This document shows, one piece after another, positions 8,474-15,379 of a DNA stretch of 64,000 nucleotides. The stretch lies in assembly GCA_016125255.1 (NCBI GenBank), contig WGMD01000016.1:1-64000 (forward strand). The letters run 5' to 3'. This stretch comes from Planctomycetota bacterium. GTDB taxonomy: Bacteria > Planctomycetota > Phycisphaerae > Phycisphaerales > Zrk34. The notes beneath the pieces were generated by a model, which searched no databases, had not been told where the DNA came from, and saw only the letters and a program-made list of their open reading frames with translations. How positions within the stretch are numbered: position 1 is the stretch's first letter; the number at the start of each line of letters is the position of its first letter. A program made the position numbers and the translations under genes.

Positions 8474-9586
8474 ATGAATCGATCCGAAAAACCCGCCGTC
8501 ATGCCCGCCGCTCCCCTCGCTGAATTGCGCCATCGCATCGACGCGCTGGACACGCAGATCGTCAAACTGCTCAACGAGCGCGCCCGCATCGTCGTCGACA
8601 TCGGCAAGATCAAGGCCCACGACGGCGTGACGCCGATCTACGCTCCCGATCGCGAGCAGGTCGTCCTCGACCGCATCCGCAAAGCCAACGAAGGTCCGCT
8701 GCCCGATGCGTGTCTGCAAGCGATCTGGCGCGAGTTGATGAGCGGATCGTTCGCGCTGGAGCGCCCGCTGTACATCGGATTCCTCGGCCCGCTTGGTTCC
8801 TACAGCCATGTCGCCGCCCGCCGCCAGTTCGGGGCATGCGTCAACTACGAAACCTTCGAGTCCATCACCGCCGTCTTCCTCGCCGTCGAAGCCCGCAAGA
8901 TCGACCTGGGCCTTGTGCCCATCGAAAACTCGACCGGCGGCGGCATCCATGAAACCCTCGACAGTTTCCTGCAGACGCGCGCCCGCGTGTGCGCCGAGGC
9001 GCTGGTGCCGATTCATCATTACGTGCTTTGCCAGTCCGAAGACAAGGACATCCGCCGTCTGTGCTCGCGACCGGAAGTCTTCGATCAGTGCCGCCGCTGG
9101 CTCGGCGATCATCTGCGCGACGCGGAGCGCATCGCCACCACGTCGAGTGCCAAGGCCGCCGAAGCCGCCGCCGCCGATCCGCACACCGCCGCGATCGGCT
9201 CCGACCTCGCCGCCGAAATCTACAACCTGCCCGTCCGCTATTCCAACATCGAAGACAACCCCAACAACATCACGCGCTTCTTCGTCATCGGCCATCAATT
9301 CTCCAAACCGACCGGCGACGACAAGACCGCGATTCTCTTTACGACCCAGCACAAGGCCGGCGCCCTCGCCAGCGTCATCGACGTGTTCTCCAAACATGGC
9401 GTGAACCTCACGCACATCGACAAACGCCCCAGCCAGCGCGTCAACTGGGAATACTACTTTTTCATCGACTGCCAGGGCCACGCCGACGAACCCCATGTCG
9501 CCGCCGCCCTCGAAGCCGCCCGGGCCCATTGCCTTCAGCTCACCGTGCTTGGCTCCTTCCCCCGCGCCCGCGCCGTGTTAGAATAA
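8474..9586 (+). CDS. pheA: Bifunctional chorismate mutase / prephenate dehydratase
   Basis: The 370-residue protein carries an AroQ-type chorismate mutase at about residues 14-95 (LRHRIDALDTQIVKLLNERA), prephenate dehydratase at about 97-280 (IGFLGPLGSYSHVAARRQFG, LVPIENSTGGGIHETLD, NITRFFVIG with the conserved TRF), and a C-terminal ACT domain (KAGALASVIDVFSKHGVNLT). It converts chorismate to prephenate and then to phenylpyruvate in phenylalanine synthesis. In the ACT domain the regulatory ESRP motif is replaced by DKRPS, so Phe binding may be retained with altered detail. An alternative start is Met-10 (8498). Length and domain order are normal for P-proteins. Confidence 0.95.
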   Translation: MNRSEKPAVMPAAPLAELRHRIDALDTQIVKLLNERARIVVDIGKIKAHDGVTPIYAPDREQVVLDRIRKANEGPLPDACLQAIWRELMSGSFALERPLYIGFLGPLGSYSHVAARRQFGACVNYETFESITAVFLAVEARKIDLGLVPIENSTGGGIHETLDSFLQTRARVCAEALVPIHHYVLCQSEDKDIRRLCSRPEVFDQCRRWLGDHLRDAERIATTSSAKAAEAAAADPHTAAIGSDLAAEIYNLPVRYSNIEDNPNNITRFFVIGHQFSKPTGDDKTAILFTTQHKAGALASVIDVFSKHGVNLTHIDKRPSQRVNWEYYFFIDCQGHADEPHVAAALEAARAHCLQLTVLGSFPRARAVLE

Positions 9587-9614
9587 GGCACACCTCTATC
9601 CGGGAGTGCCGAAC

Positions 9615-10592
9615 ATGATGGATACCTATCGTCCGTCGGGTCGATTCGCCGCCAGCGCGCTGTTCATCGTTCCGCCGGCGATCATTGTCGCCGTCGGCGC
9701 CGCATGGATCTACCAGTTACTCGTCGATTGGGTGCCGCTCATTTATCTCAACGCCGTGGCGACGTTCGGCCTGGGCGTCGTGCTCGGGTATCTGGCGGCA
9801 CAGATCATTCAGCGAGGGCACTGTCGCAACATGGCGATCGGCGTGTGCATCGCCCTCACGCTCGCGCTTTCGGCGCTCGCTGCCGGTCATTACTTCAGCT
9901 ATGTCCGGCTGACCGACGAATGGGCCGCCGATCCGCAGACGCAGAAGGAAGCGCCCGGCGTCAAAGGCGCCGACATTCGTCGCGAAGTCTCCCTCCTCGA
10001 TTTCATGCAGCAGAAAGCCGAGGTCGGATGGGCCCTCGGTTCGCACGGGCGCGACGGCGGCCCGGCGATCAGCGGCATCGGCGTCTACGCCGTATGGTGC
10101 GTCGAAGCGGGGATCGTCATCTTCTTCGCCCTCAATCTCGCCCGCGATCAGGTCAATACGCCCTACTGCGAAGACTGCGGCACATGGGTCGACCCCAACC
10201 TGCTGACCATCGCGTTCGTCAATCCCTCCGAGTCCGACGTGGCGCGCATCCGAACCGCCAAGTCGCCCGGCGACCTGACGGCGATTCGCCCGAGCGGCGA
10301 GGGACTGGCGGGTGTGACTGTGAACTATTCGCTGTCCGGTTGCCCGACGTGCGACAAGGCCGCGTACCTGAACGTCTCCTGCGAAACCCAGACGCGCGAC
10401 AAGAAGGGCAAGGTCGAAAAGAAGACGACCGGCATCTGGGCCAACCTGCTGCTCACCGCTGACGAACTCGTGAGTCTGCACGCCATGTCGCACGCCGAGC
10501 CGTCCGCTGATGCCGCCGCCGCGCAGGACTCCGCCGCCGACGCGCTCACCGACCTGTCCACCGGCTCCGACCCCGCCGCCGACCCGGCGTAG
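9615..10592 (+). CDS. Membrane protein with two CxxC pairs, unknown function
   Basis: The protein has 325 residues from ATG 9615, chosen because GGGAG lies eight bases upstream; a GTG at 9606 overlaps that ribosome site. Three hydrophobic helices fill the first 100 residues (ALFIVPPAIIVAVGAAWIY, FGLGVVLGYLAAQII, NMAIGVCIALTLALSALAAG) and a fourth lies near residue 165. A soluble part follows with CEDC and, about 70 residues later, CPTC, a likely split zinc ribbon. The C-terminus is Ala/Asp-rich. It starts 28 bases after pheA and may be co-transcribed with it. The family is not recognised. Confidence 0.75.
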   Translation: MMDTYRPSGRFAASALFIVPPAIIVAVGAAWIYQLLVDWVPLIYLNAVATFGLGVVLGYLAAQIIQRGHCRNMAIGVCIALTLALSALAAGHYFSYVRLTDEWAADPQTQKEAPGVKGADIRREVSLLDFMQQKAEVGWALGSHGRDGGPAISGIGVYAVWCVEAGIVIFFALNLARDQVNTPYCEDCGTWVDPNLLTIAFVNPSESDVARIRTAKSPGDLTAIRPSGEGLAGVTVNYSLSGCPTCDKAAYLNVSCETQTRDKKGKVEKKTTGIWANLLLTADELVSLHAMSHAEPSADAAAAQDSAADALTDLSTGSDPAADPA

Positions 10593-10622
10593 CCCCCGTT
10601 TCGCGACGCGGCTTCCCGCGTG
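10593..10622 (+). repeat. Dispersed palindromic element, degenerate copy
   Basis: CCCCCGTTTCGCGACGCGGC follows the stop codon directly and is closely similar to the first part of the copy at 6551. The second arm is altered (TTCCCGCG), so the hairpin is weaker. Confidence 0.5.
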
Positions 10623-10663
10623 TTTCCGCAACCGTCTCCGCCCTTACCGGTAGGTTAGGGCGT

Positions 10664-11233
10664 ATGAAGCGTTTTTCCATTATTGTGACGCTCTTTTGCC
10701 TCGCCGGTTGCGCCAACGATTCACTCACCCTCCGCGACATCGATGGGCACGATCAGCAGCCGCTGTCATCGACCGGCGTCGCAGCCCTGATCTTCATCAG
10801 CGCCGACTGCCCCATTTCCAACGCCCTCGCCCCGACGCTTGTGCACCTGCACGACGACTTCGCCCCGCGCGGCGTGCGTTTCTATCTGATCCACTGCGAC
10901 CCGGCGATCACCGCCGAGCGCGCTCATGTGCACGCCGCCGAATATCACCTCGACCACGCCGGGGCGATCATGTTCGATCGCGATCAGATGCTGGTCCGGG
11001 CCGTCGGCGCCAGCGTGACGCCGCAGGCCGTGCTTCTCAGCGACGGCGACATCGTGTATCGCGGGCGGGTCAACGATCTGTTCGCTGATCTGGGCGTGCG
11101 CCGGACCGCGCCGACGCGCGAAGATCTGCGCCTCGCCATCGAGGAAGTCCTCAATCACGAACCTGTCGCCGAGCCGCGCACCATCGCCATCGGCTGCGAC
11201 ATTCCTTCGCTTTCAACGGAGCTTTACAAATGA
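10664..11233 (+). CDS. Redoxin (thioredoxin-fold) lipoprotein
   Basis: The 189-residue protein starts with a lipoprotein signal peptide (LFCLAGC, lipobox LAGC), so it should be anchored outside the cytoplasmic membrane. It has a redoxin fold with a single peroxidatic-type Cys in FISADCPISNALAPTL, a thioredoxin-like cis-Pro region (VGASVTPQAVLL) and a YRGRVND segment typical of planctomycete redoxins. The C-terminus ends IGCDIPS. It overlaps the next gene by ATGA. In related bacteria similar redoxin and cytochrome/monooxygenase parts are found in one polypeptide, so a joint redox role is likely. There is no CxxC thiol pair, which suggests a peroxidase-like or one-Cys mechanism. Confidence 0.85.
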   Translation: MKRFSIIVTLFCLAGCANDSLTLRDIDGHDQQPLSSTGVAALIFISADCPISNALAPTLVHLHDDFAPRGVRFYLIHCDPAITAERAHVHAAEYHLDHAGAIMFDRDQMLVRAVGASVTPQAVLLSDGDIVYRGRVNDLFADLGVRRTAPTREDLRLAIEEVLNHEPVAEPRTIAIGCDIPSLSTELYK

Positions 11234-12654
11234 ACGCGCTGCGTGCGGTCATCGGCGTGCTGTTGTGTGCCTCCTTCGTCCGTGCCGAATCGGTGCCGAC
11301 GTATTCGCATGACATCGCGCCGATCGTGTACGAGCATTGCGCTTCGTGTCATCGCCCGGGCGAGGCCGCGCCGTTTTCGCTGTTGACCTATGAGGACGCC
11401 GCGAAGCGCGCGAAGTTGCTGTCGCGCGTGACGGGCAAGCGTTACATGCCGCCGTGGAAGGCCGAGCCGAGCGACTTGGGCGTGTTTCTTGATGAGCGTC
11501 ATCTGACGGACGCCCAGATCGATACGTTCCGCCGATGGTACGAAGCGGGCGCGCCGCGGGGCGATGTCGCCGACCTCCCGCCGATGCCGACGTTCAGGAG
11601 CGGCTGGCAGCTTGGCGAGCCGGACATGGTGCTGACGATGGACCAGTCTTTCGACATCCCCGCCGAGGGGCGCGATGTGTATCGCAACTTCGTCGTGCCG
11701 AACCCCGGCGACAAGCTGCGCTACGTCAAGGCGGTCGAGTTCCGCCCGTCGAGTCCGACCGTGGTGCATCATGCGATCTTCTTCCTCGACCGCACCGGCC
11801 GGGCGCGCGAACTGGACGCGCAGGATGCGCAGGCCGGGTACGGGGGCATGCTCGGTCCGGGCTTCGCGCCGTCGGGCGGACTGGGCGGCTGGGCCGTCGG
11901 TGCGCAGCCGATCCCGCTGCCCGAGGGACTCGCATGGACGATTCAGCCCCGTTCGGACCTGGTGATACAGACGCATTTTCATCCCTCCGGCAAAGCCGAG
12001 TCCGAGCGTTCGACCATCGGCCTGTACTTCACGGACGCCGCGCCGACGGAACAGATGATGCCGATCCCGATGATCAGCCGCGCGATCGACATTCCGCCGG
12101 GCGAGAAGAATTACACGCGCGAACTGTCGTTCAAGTTGCCGGTCGATGTGAAAGTCATCGGGCTCACGCCGCATGCACATCAGGTCTGTCGCGACATGAA
12201 AGTCCTCGCCGATATGCCCGACGGGACGACCAAGACCGTGATCCACATTCCCGACTGGGACTTTAACTGGCAGGAGCAGTACCGCTACGCCGACCCGCCG
12301 ACGATCCCGGCGGGCGCGACGCTGCGGACGATCTCTACCTACGACAATTCCGCCGACAACCCGCGTAATCCCAATTCGCCGCCCAAGCGCATCACATGGG
12401 GCCCCGAGTCGACCGATGAAATGCTCTTTCAGATCATCCGGGTCGTGCCCGAAGGCGCGTTCGGTCGCGTGCGTCTGGCGCTGGCGATCGCGCAGCAGCG
12501 CAAGACGATGTTCGGCCTCGATGGGCCGTCCAACAAGGAAATCTATCAGAAGATGATCACCAACAAATTCGACGCCGACGGCGACGGCCAGCTCAGCGCC
12601 GCCGAACGCGCCCAGGCGCAGGAATTCCTCAAGCAGATCCCCGGACGGCGGTGA
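11230..12654 (+). CDS. Cytochrome c / copper type II monooxygenase-like secreted protein with EF-hand
   Basis: The 474-residue protein has a signal peptide (VLLCASFVRAE) and then a single c-type haem motif CASCH at about residues 37-41 (IAPIVYEHCASCH), with WYEAGAP further on. The centre resembles the PHM/DBH-type copper type II ascorbate-dependent monooxygenase fold: VVHHAIFF, QTHFHPSG and PHAHQVC supply the His ligands. The end has a calcium-binding EF-hand loop DADGDGQLS. It should act in the periplasm or at the cell surface. It is translationally coupled to the redoxin gene before it. The substrate is unknown; hydroxylation or a scavenging role are both possible. Confidence 0.85.
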   Translation: MNALRAVIGVLLCASFVRAESVPTYSHDIAPIVYEHCASCHRPGEAAPFSLLTYEDAAKRAKLLSRVTGKRYMPPWKAEPSDLGVFLDERHLTDAQIDTFRRWYEAGAPRGDVADLPPMPTFRSGWQLGEPDMVLTMDQSFDIPAEGRDVYRNFVVPNPGDKLRYVKAVEFRPSSPTVVHHAIFFLDRTGRARELDAQDAQAGYGGMLGPGFAPSGGLGGWAVGAQPIPLPEGLAWTIQPRSDLVIQTHFHPSGKAESERSTIGLYFTDAAPTEQMMPIPMISRAIDIPPGEKNYTRELSFKLPVDVKVIGLTPHAHQVCRDMKVLADMPDGTTKTVIHIPDWDFNWQEQYRYADPPTIPAGATLRTISTYDNSADNPRNPNSPPKRITWGPESTDEMLFQIIRVVPEGAFGRVRLALAIAQQRKTMFGLDGPSNKEIYQKMITNKFDADGDGQLSAAERAQAQEFLKQIPGRR

Positions 12655-12657
12655 GCT

Positions 12658-12690
12658 GTTCAGCGCCGCCGCTCGCGGCGTGCTAGCCGA
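12658..12690 (+). repeat. Dispersed palindromic element
   Basis: TTCAGCGCCGCCGCTCGCGG followed by CGTGCTAG lies just after the stop of the cytochrome gene. The core GCCGCTCGCGGC is shared with the copies at 15313 and 55763. Confidence 0.5.
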
Positions 12691-12696
12691 CCGGTC

Positions 12697-12702
12697 TATC
12701 AT
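12697..12702 (+). promoter_or_regulatory. -10 box placed for a leaderless transcript
   Basis: TATCAT lies eight bases before ATG 12711, with no Shine-Dalgarno sequence between. It is one of a recurrent set in this window. Confidence 0.45.
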
Positions 12703-12710
12703 CATGGTCT

Positions 12711-13712
12711 ATGAAGTGGCTTTCGCGCGGGATGTGGTCCGCTGTGGTTCTGGCGTACGCGCTGGTGATCTTCGCCTATGCGCTGCCGCAGGATTTTCGA
12801 GATCGCAATGAGGCGTACCTGTGGGCGACGTGGGTCGCGTTCATGGTGCGGACGTTCTCGCTGCACATCGGGCTCGTCCTGCTGATCATCGCCGGCGTCG
12901 GGCTGCGCAAGCGGATGCGTCGCGTCGCGCTGGCTGCGGCGCCGCTGGCGATCTTCGTGATGGGGCCGACGCTATACGACGCCCGGCCCAAGTCGCCGCC
13001 GCCGATCGACGGGCCGTCGTTCAAGCTCCTGTCGATGAATCTGCTCTACACCAACCGGCATTTTGACGAAATCCTCGCGGAAATCCGCCGGGTCAACCCG
13101 GATGTGCTTTTTCTGCAGGAGTATTCGAGCGACTGGTACATCGCGCTTTCCGCGGCCCTGTCTCAGGAATACAAGTACAACGCCGAGTCGGTCTACGACA
13201 ATCCGTTCGGACAGGCGATCTTCTCGCGGATCCCATTCGAAGGAAAGCCCGAGTATCTGCGCATCGGCTACGTGGAGACGCCGCAGCAGCGCATCGTCAT
13301 CAAACTCGGCGGCCGGCCGATCGCGCTCTACAACATCCACCTCGTCCCGCCGCACGCGATTCACGTCATGGGCGAGCGCCGGCTCCAGTTCGCCGAACTG
13401 CTCGATCACCTCGATCACGATCCCTTGCCGACGCTGATCAGCGGCGACTTCAACCTGACCAACACCAGCGCCCAGGCGGCCGCGCTGATGCAGCGCGGCT
13501 ACCGCGATGTGAGTCAGATCGACGGATGGGGCCTGTGCGATACGTGGACCGTCCGCGGCCTGTGGCGCTACGTGCCGATTCCCGGCGTGCGCATCGATCA
13601 CATCTACCTCTCACCCAAACTCACCGCACACGACGCGGCAACCGGCGCCGGCAGCGGTTCGGATCACCGTCCGGTCATGGCGGAGATTGGCCTGATGAAA
13701 ACCGGGCCGTAA
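12711..13712 (+). CDS. Membrane-anchored endonuclease/exonuclease/phosphatase (EEP) family protein, copy 1
   Basis: The 333-residue protein has three N-terminal membrane helices (about 8-25, 40-64, 70-88) and a C-terminal EEP catalytic domain from about residue 105. Active-site motifs are present: LSMNLL, VLFLQEY (the metal-binding Glu), ALYNIHL, SGDFNLT, RIDHIYLS and GSDHRPV. The family cleaves phosphodiester or phosphate ester bonds (DNase I, sphingomyelinase, phosphatases) with Mg2+. Topology places the enzyme either outside or at the inner face of the membrane; the three-helix anchor is typical of bacterial EEP proteins thought to act outside. The next gene is a paralogue nine bases downstream. 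The substrate is unknown. Confidence 0.88.
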   Translation: MKWLSRGMWSAVVLAYALVIFAYALPQDFRDRNEAYLWATWVAFMVRTFSLHIGLVLLIIAGVGLRKRMRRVALAAAPLAIFVMGPTLYDARPKSPPPIDGPSFKLLSMNLLYTNRHFDEILAEIRRVNPDVLFLQEYSSDWYIALSAALSQEYKYNAESVYDNPFGQAIFSRIPFEGKPEYLRIGYVETPQQRIVIKLGGRPIALYNIHLVPPHAIHVMGERRLQFAELLDHLDHDPLPTLISGDFNLTNTSAQAAALMQRGYRDVSQIDGWGLCDTWTVRGLWRYVPIPGVRIDHIYLSPKLTAHDAATGAGSGSDHRPVMAEIGLMKTGP

Positions 13713-13721
13713 CATGCTTGC

Positions 13722-14795
13722 ATGAGCGGCGGCGAGATTCCGTCAACATCGCGCTGGCGACAATGGGTCTGGCCCACATGGTCCGAGCGAAAACGCACGC
13801 TCGGCAAGCAGGCGTGGGTCGTCATCGTCGTCGCCATTGCGACGCTTCTTTTCGGCCGCGCGTACCCGCAGCATTTTGACAACGATTCGCCGGGCTACGT
13901 GCTGGGCGCATGGCTGGCGACGATGGCGCGCCAGTTTGAGTTTCACATGGGACTGCTGCTGGCGATCGTCGGCGCCGCTGCATTGATCTACCGTCAGCGC
14001 GGCAAGGCGATCGCGGCAGGCGTCCCGGCGGTGCTCGCGCTGATGCCGACGGCGATGCTGTATCTACCCCATGACAAACCGGCGATCAGCGGGCGGGGCA
14101 TCAGGATCATGAGCGTGAATCTGCTGATGATCAACGAGACGACCGGCCCGATCACGGCGGAGATCGAGCAGGGCGAAGCGGATGTGCTGTTGCTTCAGGA
14201 GTACACGGAGCACTGGGAAAAGGCGCTGACGGCGGGGCTCGGCGAGCGGTATCCGTATCGGGCGGGCGTGACGCAGGAGGATTCCTTCGGTGCGGCGATT
14301 TATTCGCGGTTGCCGTTCGAGGAGCCGCCAAATTTGTATGTGCGGCTCGGGCCGACGCGGCTGCCGGAGATTCGGGCGCTGGTGCGGATCGACGGGCGGG
14401 TGGTGGCGCTTTACAACGTGCATCTACTTCCGCCGCGCACGCTTGGGTACACGATTGAACATCGTCAGCAGTTCGCGAAGTTGTTGGAGCGGTTGCGGGC
14501 GGAAACGGAGCCGTTCGCGCTGGTGGGCGATTTCAATTTCACGGAGGCGAGCCCGAACGCCGCGGCGCTGGCGATGATGGGCGTTATCGATGGGCAGGAT
14601 CAGGCGGGCAGCGGTCGCGGGGCGACATGGCCGGTCAATTCGTTCCTGCGTTACACGCCGATTCCGGGTCTGCGGCTCGATCATATCTATGTGTCGCGCG
14701 GGCTTTGCGCAGAGCATTTTTCGCGCGGCGTCGGACTTGGGTCGGACCATCGTCCGGTAAGTGCGGCTCTTGGATTTGCGTCGCGCGATGATTAG
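13722..14795 (+). CDS. Membrane-anchored EEP family protein, copy 2
   Basis: This 357-residue paralogue of the preceding gene has the same layout: N-terminal helices (WVVIVVAIATLLFG, FHMGLLLAIVGAAALIY, GVPAVLALMPTAMLYL) and an EEP domain with IMSVNLL, VLLLQEY, ALYNVHLLPP, LVGDFNFTEA, RLDHIYVS and GSDHRPV. All catalytic residues are kept, so both copies should be active. It begins nine bases after the stop of copy 1, and TAACAT lies six bases before its ATG. The pair is a tandem duplication with substantial divergence, perhaps with different substrates. Confidence 0.88.
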   Translation: MSGGEIPSTSRWRQWVWPTWSERKRTLGKQAWVVIVVAIATLLFGRAYPQHFDNDSPGYVLGAWLATMARQFEFHMGLLLAIVGAAALIYRQRGKAIAAGVPAVLALMPTAMLYLPHDKPAISGRGIRIMSVNLLMINETTGPITAEIEQGEADVLLLQEYTEHWEKALTAGLGERYPYRAGVTQEDSFGAAIYSRLPFEEPPNLYVRLGPTRLPEIRALVRIDGRVVALYNVHLLPPRTLGYTIEHRQQFAKLLERLRAETEPFALVGDFNFTEASPNAAALAMMGVIDGQDQAGSGRGATWPVNSFLRYTPIPGLRLDHIYVSRGLCAEHFSRGVGLGSDHRPVSAALGFASRDD

Positions 14796-14807
14796 AATGC
14801 GTCCGTC

Positions 14808-15158
14808 ATGCGGATCGAACCCACGCAGTCTGTAACGCCTTTGCGAATTGTTCAGCCGACGGAGCCGGTGAAGTCGGTCGATGCGCCGCGGAGCGTTCAG
14901 TCGTCGGGGCCCGCCGCCGATATGAGGTTCGAAGCGGTGTACGCGGCGAATCTGCCGAAGGTGCCCATGACCGACGCACAGACGAAACTCGAACGCATCC
15001 GCACGCAGCTCGTGGCGGCGAAGACCGATGTGCCGATTCACTTCGATGCGCCCGCGTCGCGCCCGCGTCCGAGCAATCCCTACGCCGCCGCATACCCCCG
15101 CCTCATCGCCGATCCCGCCACGATCAACGCCAACATCACCGAATCGAAGGTCGTCTAG
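14808..15158 (+). CDS. Small unrecognised protein
   Basis: The 116-residue product has no membrane segment or signal peptide. The N-terminus is Pro/Val/Thr-rich (SVTPLRIVQPTEPVKSVDAP). A short helical part, TKLERIRTQLVAAKTDV, loosely recalls the C-terminal helices of FlgM-type anti-sigma factors, and the tail is NANITESKVV. That resemblance is weak and is not used as a call. It has a TAGAAT box nine bases before the ATG, so it may have its own promoter. Codon use matches its neighbours. Confidence 0.6.
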   Translation: MRIEPTQSVTPLRIVQPTEPVKSVDAPRSVQSSGPAADMRFEAVYAANLPKVPMTDAQTKLERIRTQLVAAKTDVPIHFDAPASRPRPSNPYAAAYPRLIADPATINANITESKVV

Positions 15159-15312
15159 GGCGGGGCAGCGCCCCGTGCTTTGCCTGCCATTCCGGCAGTA
15201 TCGCGACGAATTTTCGGGTCGTCATCATCTGATTTAACGCATCTAATCATAGTCACTTGCGCGATTTGATCGCTATCGGTGATTCTCGCGCGCCGTTTGC
15301 CTCAAATGAGGT

Positions 15313-15362
15313 AGCCGCTCGCGGCTTAGCAGTTTTATGCGCCTGCTAAGCCGCGAGCGGCT
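15313..15362. promoter_or_regulatory. 50-bp perfect inverted repeat before clpB
   Basis: The arms AGCCGCTCGCGGCTTAGCAG (15313-15332) and its exact reverse complement (15343-15362) flank a 10-base spacer. The repeat ends two bases before the clpB Shine-Dalgarno sequence AGGAGG (15364-15369), so a hairpin here could sequester or expose the ribosome site, or the DNA could be an operator. The core resembles the dispersed GCCGCTCGCGGC elements. Confidence 0.7.
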
Positions 15363-15379
15363 CAGGAGGTTTTCGCATC

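Noticed and set aside
15313-15362. Inverted repeat before clpB as a true CIRCE site
   Set aside because: The half-site is only partly matched and the spacing is wrong, so it was recorded as a palindrome and not named CIRCE.
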